Positions 16,543 to 24,424 of a stretch of DNA of 64,000 nucleotides are shown here, piece by piece. Each line of letters begins with the position of its first letter. Position 1 is the first letter of the stretch. The notes under the pieces were generated by a model. That model had not been told where the DNA came from. It did not search any database and saw only the letters and a list, made by a program, of their open reading frames with translations. The stretch is from Streptomyces vinaceus (GTDB lineage Bacteria; Actinomycetota; Actinomycetes; Streptomycetales; Streptomycetaceae), in contig NZ_CP023692.1 in NCBI RefSeq assembly GCF_008704935.1, forward strand, positions 6,735,501 through 6,799,500. The letters are read 5' to 3'. A program made the position numbers and the translations under genes.

Positions 16543-16577
16543 TATGATCGCGACCGCGCACTACGGAAGGCGATCAT
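16543..16577 (+). promoter_or_regulatory. Inverted repeat and -10-like site over the paaX-like start
   Basis: ATGATCGC (16544-16551) and its exact inverse GCGATCAT (16570-16577) are separated by 18 bases. The left arm overlaps TATGAT, a good -10 hexamer, and the right arm overlaps the start codon. This fits an autoregulatory operator for the PaaX-like protein, but binding is inferred. Confidence 0.5.
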
Positions 16578-17406
16578 GTCGGACAGCCCCCTCAGGCCCA
16601 GCTCGTTGATCAACACGGTCTACGGAGCGTTCCTGCGCCGCCTCGGCGGCTGGATCTCCATCGCGGACCTGATCACGCTGATGGGCGAGCTGGACGTGGA
16701 CGGCCCGGCGGTGCGGTCGGCGATCTCGCGCCTGAAGAAGCGCGGGGTCCTCGAACCGGAGCGCCGGGGCGCCACCGGATACCGGCTCAGCCCGGCCGCG
16801 CACCCCGTCTTCGACGAGGGCGACCGCCGCATCTTCGCCAGCCTCGAACCCGCCGACCTGGCCGACGGCTGGGCCATGGCGGTGTTCTCCGTACCGGAGT
16901 CCGAGCGCTCCCACCGCTACCAGCTGCGCACCCGGCTGACCTGGCTCGGCTTCGGCAACATCGCGCCGGGTGTGTGGCTGGCGCCCGGGCGGCTGCTCGA
17001 CGACGCCCGGGCGATGCTCGTACGGCTCGGCCTCAGCGAGTACGTCCACCTGTTCGCCGCCGACTACGCCGCCTTCAGCGACCTGGCGCAGACCGTCAGC
17101 GACTGGTGGGACTTCCCGGCGATCCAGACCCAGTACGCGGCCTTCACCGACACCTACGCCCCCGTCGCCGAGCGCCTCGCGGCGGAGGGGGAGCCCGATC
17201 CGGCCGAGGCGTTCCGCCACTACGTCCCCCTGCTCACCCAGTGGCGCCGCCTCCCGTACCTCGACCCGGGTCTGCCGACGGAGCTCCTGCCGCCCGACTG
17301 GAACGCGGTCGCGGCCCGACAGCTCTTCCAGCGGCTCCACGCGGTCCTGCTCGATCCGAGCCTGCACCACGTCCGCACGGTCACGGGCCTGGAGGACACG
17401 GCCTGA
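16576..17406 (+). CDS. PaaX-family transcriptional regulator
   Basis: This 276-residue regulator has the PaaX layout. A winged-helix N-terminus at about 8-75 includes ISIADLITLMGELDVDGPAV. A central domain with the SHRYQLRTRLTWLGFG and APGVWLAPG segments follows, and the C-terminal part resembles the PaaX C domain. The prototype PaaX represses phenylacetate genes and is released by an aryl-CoA. Here salicylyl-CoA or a later CoA thioester is the natural effector to suspect (inference). It is the best candidate regulator of the three shared promoter boxes. ATG 16576 follows GGAAGG. Confidence 0.9.
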   Translation: MSDSPLRPSSLINTVYGAFLRRLGGWISIADLITLMGELDVDGPAVRSAISRLKKRGVLEPERRGATGYRLSPAAHPVFDEGDRRIFASLEPADLADGWAMAVFSVPESERSHRYQLRTRLTWLGFGNIAPGVWLAPGRLLDDARAMLVRLGLSEYVHLFAADYAAFSDLAQTVSDWWDFPAIQTQYAAFTDTYAPVAERLAAEGEPDPAEAFRHYVPLLTQWRRLPYLDPGLPTELLPPDWNAVAARQLFQRLHAVLLDPSLHHVRTVTGLEDTA

Positions 17407-17455
17407 GCGGTCCCCGTCGCGTGCGGCGGGGCCATGTGAACGGGTAGAACGCAAC

Positions 17456-17485
17456 TTCGACAGGGGCCGCAGGGGCGGCTACCTT
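17456..17485 (+). promoter_or_regulatory. Candidate promoter of the DUF3291 gene
   Basis: TTCGAC (17456-17461), an 18-base spacer and TACCTT (17480-17485) resemble a streptomycete vegetative promoter about 100 bases before the start codon. Confidence 0.35.
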
Positions 17486-17583
17486 CACCTGGTCTTCGGC
17501 GATCGCCCACGGTCGCACCGGAGTTCCTCCGGGCCGAGCCGCGCGCCCGCCCACACCAGGCACCCCCGACCAGGGAGAGACGC

Positions 17584-18117
17584 ATGCCCCGTCTTGCGCT
17601 GTACACGTTCGGCGTCCTGAAGTCGCCCCTCGCCGATCCCGCGCCTCTCACGCGGGAGTTCTACGACATCGGTGAGGCCGTCTACCGGAAGATCAGCCAG
17701 TACCCCGGGTACCTCGCGCGCGCCGAAGCGGCGGGCGGTGAACCGGGCGTGCTCTTCGAGGCGGACTGGCGCGCGTGGGGCGAGTTCGACGTACCGGCGT
17801 GGTACGACAAGGGCCGCACGGTGGAAACCACCGCCCTGGCCACGACCCTCTCCCTCTGGACCGACCTGCGCCCCGCCTTCGAAGCCGTCTACAGCGGTCT
17901 GCACCGCGAGGCGCTGAACAGGCGCTACGACTGGTTCGAGAGGACAGGACACCCGAACTATGTGTTCTGGTGGGTCCCCGACGGCGCGATACCCACCTGG
18001 CAGGACGGGGTCTCCAGGCTGGAACACCTCCACGACCACGGCTCCGCGCCGCACGCCTTCACCTTCCACCACCCGTTCGCCCCGGAAGGAACTCCGGTAC
18101 GGAGAGCCGCACTCTAG
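17584..18117 (+). CDS. DUF3291-domain protein
   Basis: This is a 177-residue soluble protein. Its pattern LALYTFGVLKSP at the start, the central WRAWGEFDVPAWYD and the late YVFWWVPDGAIPTWQD segment match DUF3291, a dimeric alpha/beta-barrel-like family of unknown function. No catalytic residues can be named. GGGAGAG precedes ATG 17584. It ends convergently with the DMT transporter gene, and the two stop codons overlap in a CTAG. Confidence 0.82.
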   Translation: MPRLALYTFGVLKSPLADPAPLTREFYDIGEAVYRKISQYPGYLARAEAAGGEPGVLFEADWRAWGEFDVPAWYDKGRTVETTALATTLSLWTDLRPAFEAVYSGLHREALNRRYDWFERTGHPNYVFWWVPDGAIPTWQDGVSRLEHLHDHGSAPHAFTFHHPFAPEGTPVRRAAL

Positions 18118-18968
18118 GGCGCGCCCGTACCGGCCCGCGCGAGTGCGACGACACCCACGCAGACCAGTGCCACGCCCAGCAGCTGGGGCAGCACCCACCA
18201 GCCCGACCGCAGGTGCTCCTCGTACAGCACCACGCCCAGCGCGACGCTGACGCTCGCGTCGCCCAGCGTCAGCGCGGGCTGCGAGGCGACCAGCGGCCCG
18301 CCCTGCATGGCGTGTTCGAGGAGCAGAAGGGCGCAGATGCCGGTCGCCCCGAAGGCGTACGTCTGCCACGCGGTGAGGAAGCCGACGATGCCGCTCTCGG
18401 TCAGCACGTAGACGGAGTGCTTCATCAGGGCGGCCGTGATGGCGTAGCAGACGGCGGTGGCCGCGCCGAGGCAGCCGGCCCGGGCGCGCCCCGGCGGGCG
18501 GCGCAGCCCGGCCACCGCCAGCAGCGCCACGACGGCCGCGCACGCCACGAGGGCCGGGATCCAGCGGTCGGCCGGCACGTGCGTCCGGTTACCGCTGGGG
18601 GAGGCCGCGGCCATGGCGACCCCCAGCCCGGCCACGACCCCCGCCACGGCCAGCCACAGCGCGGCGGGCAGCCGCTGCCGCGTCACGAGCGAGGCGATCA
18701 GCAGGGCGAGCGGCAGCTCCAGCACGAACAACGGCTGTACGAGGACCAGCGCGCCCGTGGCGAGCGCCGCGGCCTGCCCCACCCCGGCGGCGATCACCGC
18801 CAGGATCCCGGCGACCCAGACGGGCCGCCGCAGCAGGTCGAGGACCAGGCCGAAGCGGAAGCCCTCGCTCTGCGGCACGGTGAGCGCGGCCCGCCGCTGG
18901 AGCACGGTGGCCAGCGCGTTGCTGAGCGCCGCGAACAGCGCGAAGAGGACCGGCAGTACGACGCCCAT
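18114..18968 (-). CDS. DMT/EamA-family transporter
   Basis: This 284-residue membrane protein has about ten hydrophobic helices in two similar halves. Residues 1 to about 140 begin MGVVLPVLFALFAALSNALATVLQRRAAL, and the second half ends LLGVALVCVGVVALARAG, as in drug/metabolite exporters. The substrate is unknown. It lies 90 bases downstream of two overlapping ATP-grasp genes on the same strand, so it may export their product (inference). ATG 18968 is chosen because the 15 residues of the longer reading are arginine-rich and precede the first membrane helix. Confidence 0.85.
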   Translation of the reverse strand: MGVVLPVLFALFAALSNALATVLQRRAALTVPQSEGFRFGLVLDLLRRPVWVAGILAVIAAGVGQAAALATGALVLVQPLFVLELPLALLIASLVTRQRLPAALWLAVAGVVAGLGVAMAAASPSGNRTHVPADRWIPALVACAAVVALLAVAGLRRPPGRARAGCLGAATAVCYAITAALMKHSVYVLTESGIVGFLTAWQTYAFGATGICALLLLEHAMQGGPLVASQPALTLGDASVSVALGVVLYEEHLRSGWWVLPQLLGVALVCVGVVALARAGTGAP

Positions 18969-19058
18969 CCGCCGATCCTCGGGGCGCCCGACGCGGGCCC
19001 GGGCCGCCGACACGCGCAGCGGCGCGGATTGCGCCTGTCCGGTCCCCGGACGGCGGGA

Positions 19059-19862
19059 TCAGCGTGCGGCCGCGGCCCGGTCCAGGGCCAGCGCCGCCAG
19101 GGCCTCGGGGGCGCCGGCCTGGCCCCGGACGCCGGGGAAGGCGTTGACGTCGACGATGAGCGGGGCGCCGTCGCCCGTGTCGATCAGGTCCACCCCGTAC
19201 ACGTCGAGCGAGAACGCCTCGCCGGTGCGGCGGACCAGGTCCGCCCAGCCGGGCGGCAGTTCGGCCAGGGCGAGCGGCCGCGCCGGACCCCGGCCCTGCG
19301 GGGCCAGTTCCGAGCGGCGCAGGGCGGCGAAGACCCGGCCCCCGATGGCCCACAGCTTGTGGTCCCACCCGCTGTTCGGCGCGAACTCCTGGACCACGAC
19401 CGGCTCCTGGGACCAGGCCCGCGCGAGTTCGCGCAGCCCCTCCGCGTCGTCGACCCGGGCCACCAGGTCGGCCCGGCGGCTGTGCCGGCTCTTGACCACC
19501 AGGGGCGGGCCCTCGAACGGCGCGCCGGCCGCCCAGTCCGCGAGCGAGCCGTACGTACGGGTGGCGGCGAACGGCAGCCCGGCGCGCAGGGCCAGCTCCG
19601 CCATCCGCGTGCGGTCCTGGCAGAGCGCGGTGGCCGCCGCCGAGTTCAGCACGGGCGCCCCGCGCCGCTCCAGCTCCCGCGCGAGCTCCAGCGCCCGCGG
19701 CGTCCGCGCCTTCAGCAGGTACACATCCGCGAGGCCGTCCGCGGCCGCGCCCGGCGCAGCCGGATCCAGCGACTCCACCCGGTGGCCGGCAGCTTCGAGG
19801 CACACCCTCGCGGCAGCCAGCAGCGGATGGCCGGGCTCCGGGGTGACGAGGCAGATCCTCAC
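19059..19862 (-). CDS. ATP-grasp ligase (RimK-like), second of a pair
   Basis: This 267-residue ATP-grasp protein starts with a pre-ATP-grasp segment (VRICLVTPEPGHPLL). The nucleotide-binding core follows, with VVKSRHSRRADLV (lysine of the fold), the hinge-like VVQEFAP, and the metal-binding DVYGVDLIDTG and IVDVNAFPGV motifs near the C-terminus. ATP-grasp enzymes form amide or thioester bonds through acyl phosphates. The GTG start overlaps the TGA stop of the upstream paralogue (GTGA), showing translational coupling. The amino donor and acceptor cannot be deduced. Confidence 0.85.
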   Translation of the reverse strand: MRICLVTPEPGHPLLAAARVCLEAAGHRVESLDPAAPGAAADGLADVYLLKARTPRALELARELERRGAPVLNSAAATALCQDRTRMAELALRAGLPFAATRTYGSLADWAAGAPFEGPPLVVKSRHSRRADLVARVDDAEGLRELARAWSQEPVVVQEFAPNSGWDHKLWAIGGRVFAALRRSELAPQGRGPARPLALAELPPGWADLVRRTGEAFSLDVYGVDLIDTGDGAPLIVDVNAFPGVRGQAGAPEALAALALDRAAAAR

Positions 19863-20812
19863 AGCGCGGCCTCGCCGGCCCGTGCGGAGGCGGGTGCCGC
19901 GCAGGCCTGCTCGGGGGAGGCCTGCGCCAGGGAGGTCTGCGCCGGGATCGACAGCGGAAGTCCGTGCGCCGGCGGGCGGCAGGCGGAGGCCGCCGCCGGA
20001 CTGCCCGTCCGGGCCAGCCCCAGTACCGCACGCCCCACCCGGGCCGCCGCGTCCGGGACCTGACGGAAGCTGGGGAAGTCGTTCACGTCCACCACCACCG
20101 GACCGTCCGGGCCCAGCAGCACGTCCACCCCGTACAGGTCGAGCCCGTACACCGCCCCCACCTGCGCGGCGATCGCGGCCACCTCCGCCGACAGCGGAAC
20201 CCGCCGCTCCCGCACCGCGGGATCCGGGTGCAGCGGCGAGCAGCGTTCGGTTGCGAAGAGTTCCCCGCCCACCGCGTACACCTTGATGTCGGTGCCCGAG
20301 TTGGCCACGTACGGCTGCGCGATGAGCATGTGCTCGTCCGCCAGCTCCGGGAGCAGCGCTTCGAGCTCCCCGGGCGAGGACACCAGGTGCACGGCCCGAC
20401 CGGAGCTGCCGTCCGCGGGCTTGACGACGAGCGGGTACTGCGCCAGCGGTATCTCCCGCAGCAGTTCCGGCCGGGCCACGGCGTACGTGGGCGGCATCGG
20501 GAGCCCCCGGGTCCGGCCGATGGCGGCGGCCAGCGCCTTGTCCCGTACGCCCCGGATCGAGCGGGCGTCGTTGACGGTGGTCATACCGGCCGCCGCGGCG
20601 GCTTCGAGCAGCGTCAGCCCGGGCCCGCCCGACACGGTCTTGAGCACCCACGCGTCGTGCGCGCCCGAGCCGATCACCTCGTCCATGCGCAGCAGCGAGC
20701 CGCCCGGCCGCACCACATCCACCTGGTGGCCCCAGGCGGTGAGCTGCCGGATCACCTCGTTCGGCATGCCGTCGTGGCGGTAGTGCTCCTCCACCAGGAA
20801 GCAGAGCCTCAT
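19859..20812 (-). CDS. ATP-grasp ligase (RimK-like), first of a pair
   Basis: This 317-residue paralogue of the next gene has the same order of motifs: MRLCFLVEEHY start, PLVVKPADGSSGRAV, LIAQPYVANSGTDIKVYAVG, DLYGVDVLLG and VVDVNDFPSFRQVP. It has a 50-residue alanine-rich tail that its partner lacks. ATG 20812 is preferred because GGGGAAGG lies just upstream; the longer reading adds an unrelated arginine-rich leader. Two coupled ATP-grasps suggest sequential or heteromeric ligation of one small molecule. No precursor-peptide gene is seen nearby. Confidence 0.86.
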   Translation of the reverse strand: MRLCFLVEEHYRHDGMPNEVIRQLTAWGHQVDVVRPGGSLLRMDEVIGSGAHDAWVLKTVSGGPGLTLLEAAAAAGMTTVNDARSIRGVRDKALAAAIGRTRGLPMPPTYAVARPELLREIPLAQYPLVVKPADGSSGRAVHLVSSPGELEALLPELADEHMLIAQPYVANSGTDIKVYAVGGELFATERCSPLHPDPAVRERRVPLSAEVAAIAAQVGAVYGLDLYGVDVLLGPDGPVVVDVNDFPSFRQVPDAAARVGRAVLGLARTGSPAAASACRPPAHGLPLSIPAQTSLAQASPEQACAAPASARAGEAAL

Positions 20813-20877
20813 CGACCTTCCCCATATTCCCCGGACGTCCGCCGATCCCGTCCGGCGAGTTGTGACGTCACAGGATG

Positions 20878-21132
20878 TCATGGAGCGCAATGTGATGATC
20901 GGTCCGGATGGTGACGGGACCGGTGACGCGGAGCACGCCGCTCGTTGCGGCCCCGCCCGGCCGCCTCGTCCAGTACGCCTTCCAGTTCGCCGGTACGGGC
21001 GAGGTCGCGGGCGGTGGTGGAGAGCAGCCGCAGCCGGTCGGCGTGCGGGAGCGGATCGGGCGCGGGGAACGCCGGGCCCGGGCGGCCCCCGTACGGCCGC
21101 CCGGGCTCAGGTGTGCGCCGCGGCGCACCGGC
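20878..21132 (-). pseudogene. Coding-like remnant without a start
   Basis: The minus strand stays open from 21132 to the stop at 20878-20880 with strongly GC-ending codons. It encodes a plausible helical stretch (HADRLRLLSTTARDLARTG, then ELEGVLDEAAGRGRNE) that looks like real protein, but no start codon lies in frame after the upstream stop at 21133-21135. It may be the tail of a decayed gene. A perfect GTGACGTCAC palindrome lies just beyond its end, at about 20862-20871. No family is recognised. Confidence 0.3.
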
Positions 21133-21864
21133 TCACACCGGCATGGGCGCCGAGACGAACCGCGTGCCGGACTCGTTCTCGACCACGACCTCCTTGACGT
21201 TGGACGGGTCCACCGCCGCCGAGCCGTCCAGCGAAGCTCCCTTGCCCTCGCCGTTCTGACTGCCGACGACCCAGCTGCCGGCGGTGGTGCGCTTGCCGTC
21301 CTTCCCGACCACGATCAGCAGGCAGCGCTCGCCCGGCGGGATCCCCGCCACGGCCGCGTGCACCCGCACCCACTTGGCCGCGGGCGTCACCTGCACGGTC
21401 ATCCGCGCGTTCGTGCGCGCGTCGGTCGCCGAGGCCACCTTCGTGCCCGCCGGCGGCGGCGAAGGCTGCGCGGAGACCGACGGTGAGGGCGGCGCCGGCA
21501 GGGCCACCTGCCCGCCGTCCGCCGAGCCCAGCTGCGCCCCGGCCCAGAACACCGCGGCCAGCGAGGCCGCGGCCGCGAGTCCCGCGACACCCCATCGTCG
21601 GCGGCGTTCGCCCGCCGCCTCGCTCCGCACCTGCCGCAGCGTGCGCTGGAGCAGCAGATCGCCGCCCTGGGGCGGTCCGTCGAGGAAGGCCTCCGCAGGC
21701 ACCTCGCCCAACGCCGCTTCCATCTCGCGCAACGCGTTCACCTCCTCACGGCATTGCACGCAGCCGCTGATGTGCTCCTCGACCCAGCGGAGCTCCTCTC
21801 CGTCCAGGACGCCGAGAACGTACGGGCCGAGCAGTTCCTCCTCCTCGTGCCGCTGCCGGTTCAT
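21133..21864 (-). CDS. Anti-sigma factor with zinc-binding ZAS motif (RskA-like)
   Basis: This 243-residue membrane anti-sigma factor has an N-terminal anti-sigma domain with H-x3-C-x2-C (HISGCVQC, about 31-38). A single transmembrane helix at about 92-111 (WGVAGLAAAASLAAVFWAG) and an extracytoplasmic proline-rich linker follow. The C-terminal domain contains WVRVHAAVAGIPPGERCLL, like RskA. It should hold the ECF sigma factor encoded just upstream, whose stop codon it overlaps by four bases. Release probably requires a redox change at the zinc site or intramembrane proteolysis (family knowledge). Confidence 0.88.
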   Translation of the reverse strand: MNRQRHEEEELLGPYVLGVLDGEELRWVEEHISGCVQCREEVNALREMEAALGEVPAEAFLDGPPQGGDLLLQRTLRQVRSEAAGERRRRWGVAGLAAAASLAAVFWAGAQLGSADGGQVALPAPPSPSVSAQPSPPPAGTKVASATDARTNARMTVQVTPAAKWVRVHAAVAGIPPGERCLLIVVGKDGKRTTAGSWVVGSQNGEGKGASLDGSAAVDPSNVKEVVVENESGTRFVSAPMPV

Positions 21865-22466
21865 GCCACCACCTCCTGCAGTCCGGCGCCCTGCCGGGGC
21901 GGCCTGCCCATTCGTCTGCCCGCTCGGCCCTCCGTGGTCCCGCCTTGGCGGAACACCTCGCGCAGTGCCTTGAGCGCGTAGTGCGCCCGTGATTTGACCG
22001 TGCCCGCCGGGATGCCGAGGCTGTCGGCCGCCTCGGCCACGCTCAGCTGGCGGTAGTACAGCTCCTTCAACACGTCCCGGTGCTCCGGGGACAGCTGGTC
22101 GAGGGCCCCCAGGACGGTCATCGTGTCCACGATGGAGTCCGCGTGGTCCTGCTCCACCGGGGGAGCGGCCACCTCCCCGGACACCTCGGCGGGGCGCGCG
22201 GCCTTGGCCCGGTAGCGGTCGGTGATGATGTTGCGGGCCACCGTCAGCAGCCAGCCGCGCACCGATCCCTTCCCGTTGACCAGGATCTCGGAATGCCGCC
22301 AGGCGCGGATGAGCGTCTCCTGGACGACGTCCTCGGCGGCGGCCCGGTCCCCGGTCAGCCGGGTGGCGTACGCGAGCAGGGCGTGGCCGTGCTCCTCGTA
22401 CACCGACCTGATCAGTGCCTCATCGGTCGAGCCCCGCCGTGTACGGGGCCACAGTGGTCCGGCCAT
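21861..22466 (-). CDS. ECF RNA polymerase sigma factor
   Basis: This 201-residue group-IV sigma factor has region 2 with DRAAAEDVVQETLIRAWRH (about 48-66) and region 4 with LSPEHRDVLKELYYRQLSV and the HTH GIPAGTVKSRAHYALKALR (about 155-175). It is co-expressed with its anti-sigma factor through an ATGA overlap. ATG 22466 is preferred because GGAGAGG lies seven bases upstream; an ATG at 22493 would add nine acidic residues. The neighbouring DUF1996 secreted protein may belong to its regulon, although that is untested. Confidence 0.9.
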   Translation of the reverse strand: MAGPLWPRTRRGSTDEALIRSVYEEHGHALLAYATRLTGDRAAAEDVVQETLIRAWRHSEILVNGKGSVRGWLLTVARNIITDRYRAKAARPAEVSGEVAAPPVEQDHADSIVDTMTVLGALDQLSPEHRDVLKELYYRQLSVAEAADSLGIPAGTVKSRAHYALKALREVFRQGGTTEGRAGRRMGRPPRQGAGLQEVVA

Positions 22467-22572
22467 CTCACCCTCTCCGTCTTCCTCGCCCATCTGGTGC
22501 GGTCAGAACACGCGGCCCGACGGAGGACGGTTCATGTGACCCCCGTCACTCCGCAACAGCGTGCCGGCGCTC

Positions 22573-23565
22573 TCAGGCGCGGCAGCCGCGTCCCTCGTTG
22601 AGGCAGTCGACGACGGCGGCCATCTGCGCGTCCGTCATGGCGTCCACGAACATCGCGTGGTCCGTCTTCGGGCTGTGCCGCTGCTCGGGGAAGGAGTCGA
22701 CGGCGACCGGCACCCCCGGCGGCACGTCGTACGCGAGGGAGAGGCGCAGCTGGGGCACGGCGAACGTGCCCTGCGGGCAGACGCCGTTGGCCGCGGGGAA
22801 GACGAGGTGCGAGCGGTGGCCCGGGCTCTCGGTGTCCAGCCCGTTCCAGCAGCTGGGGAAGGTGAGCGTACGGGTGAGGCGCTCGCCGGCGGGGCAGCGC
22901 GGGTAGCGGGTGGTGGAGCGGTCCGGGGAGCCGGAACAGCCCCAGCGGGCGCGGACGTCGGCGTCGCTCGCCGCGGTGGCCGCCACCGCGTCGCCGGTCA
23001 TCGCCCGCAGGAAGCGCGGCATCGGCACCACCTTGCCCACCGGGCTGCCGCGGAACTCCACCGAGACCGCCGCCTCGGGCAGGATCTCGCCCGTGTTGCC
23101 GTGCCCGGCCGAGCTCTCGTGGGGGTGGCTGCCCGCCCGGTCCGTGCGGCGCAGGACCGGCCAGTAGTACGTGGAGCGGTCGCCGCCGCGGCAACTCGTC
23201 GCGGCGGCGGCCAGGGAGGCGTCGGTCGACATCGCGTCGGTGGACAGGTTCCCGACGTACGCGTGGGTGTGGTGGGCGCCCGAGCGCAGGCCCGGGGACA
23301 CCACCAGGTTGTCCTCGTTGTAGTGGCGCTCCTCGTTGCGCCCGCAGTCCACCGTCACGGTGCCCGTCGAGGCGTCGGGTCCGGGGGCCGGATCGCGAGG
23401 GCCGGGCGGTACGTCCTGTATGTCCACGTAGTCCCGGGAGTTGATCCCGGAATGCGAGCTCCCGTCGGGGCCCGAGGCCCGGGTGGCGCCCAGCACGGCC
23501 GCCGTCAGCCCGATGCCGAGCACCAGGCAGACGAGCAGTGTGAGCATTCGGCGTTCGTTCCGCAT
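22573..23565 (-). CDS. DUF1996-domain secreted protein
   Basis: This protein of about 330 residues has an N-terminal signal or anchor segment (MLTLLVCLVLGIGLTAAVLGATRA). The DUF1996 domain follows, with the HHTHAYVGN motif, six or more cysteines (for example RWGCSGSPD and PSCWNG), the GHRSHLVFPAANGVCP block and the C-terminal HAMFVDAMT. Related fungal and actinobacterial proteins are extracellular and poorly characterised. The start is uncertain: 23565 gives the shortest leader that keeps the membrane segment, while ATG 23616 or GTG 23571 are alternatives. Confidence 0.82.
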   Translation of the reverse strand: MRNERRMLTLLVCLVLGIGLTAAVLGATRASGPDGSSHSGINSRDYVDIQDVPPGPRDPAPGPDASTGTVTVDCGRNEERHYNEDNLVVSPGLRSGAHHTHAYVGNLSTDAMSTDASLAAAATSCRGGDRSTYYWPVLRRTDRAGSHPHESSAGHGNTGEILPEAAVSVEFRGSPVGKVVPMPRFLRAMTGDAVAATAASDADVRARWGCSGSPDRSTTRYPRCPAGERLTRTLTFPSCWNGLDTESPGHRSHLVFPAANGVCPQGTFAVPQLRLSLAYDVPPGVPVAVDSFPEQRHSPKTDHAMFVDAMTDAQMAAVVDCLNEGRGCRA

Positions 23566-23689
23566 GCGGGTCACGGTCGCCGCTGCGCGTCGCAGCGTCA
23601 ACCTGGCGTCCCGCATGCCGGCCGGAGCCCGCCGCCGGGTGGCCCCGCGTGCTTGCCGAGCCGCCGGAGCACCGCGCACAGTGACCGGC

Positions 23690-24424
23690 ATGACACCCGC
23701 TGAGCTCCTGCACGCGTTCGCCCGCACCCGCGCCCGTCTCGACGGCGGCGAGGTGACCTTCTGGTGGTCCGGGGACATCTACTCCTGGGCCCCGGACCAG
23801 CCCTACCGGCGCCTCTTCGGCTTCGAAGGCCTCAACGTCGCGCGGCTCGTCCCGGACGCGGAGAGCGGCGGCTTCCAACTGCTGACCAGGGAGGCCGCGT
23901 TCTACCTGGATCCGCAGACCCGGGAGATCCTGGAGACCTGGGAGGACAAGCCGGTCATCCACGTCTGGAACGATCCGGCCAATCTGCGGCTGCGGCCCTT
24001 CCCGGTCCCGCTGACCGAGCTCGGGGACCAGGTCTGCTTCAGCCTGGAGATCCCGCTCGCCTATCCCTCGCCGCTGCCGGTCGCCGACTACCCGCTCAAC
24101 TCCGCCGACGACACCTACCGGGCGCTGGAGCTCTTCCAGTTCTTCGCGCCGGCCACGGTGCTGACCACCGACGAGCCGAGCGTCCCGTCCACCATGACCT
24201 GGACGCGGATGTCACCGTGGCTGCCGTGGATGGAACAGGGGCAGAGCCCGGGCGGTCTCACCTTCCACTGCCGCGGCCGCAAGCTGGCCTCGTACGCCGA
24301 GGTCCCGGAGCGCACCCGCGCCTACATCGCGGCCCGCCACCCGGAGTACGCCCACGCCCCGGACAAATGGACCGAACCCAACGAGACGAGCTGGACCTAC
24401 TTCCGCACCCACGGCCGCCCCTGA
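23690..24424 (+). CDS. DUF1838-family protein
   Basis: This is a 244-residue soluble protein. Its WWSGDIYSWAPDQPYRRLFGFEGLNVAR start, central ETWEDKPVIHVWNDPANL and TWTRMSPWLPWMEQG segments resemble DUF1838, a family of unknown function with many conserved aromatic residues. No signal peptide or catalytic motif is seen. ATG 23690 is used; an in-frame GTG nine bases upstream is equally possible. It is divergent from the DUF1996 gene. Confidence 0.75.
   Translation: MTPAELLHAFARTRARLDGGEVTFWWSGDIYSWAPDQPYRRLFGFEGLNVARLVPDAESGGFQLLTREAAFYLDPQTREILETWEDKPVIHVWNDPANLRLRPFPVPLTELGDQVCFSLEIPLAYPSPLPVADYPLNSADDTYRALELFQFFAPATVLTTDEPSVPSTMTWTRMSPWLPWMEQGQSPGGLTFHCRGRKLASYAEVPERTRAYIAARHPEYAHAPDKWTEPNETSWTYFRTHGRP

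Noticed and set aside
20813..21132. Possible precursor-peptide gene for the ATP-grasp pair
   Set aside because: No short frame with start, ribosome-binding site and a leader/core pattern is present. The only coding-like stretch lacks a start.
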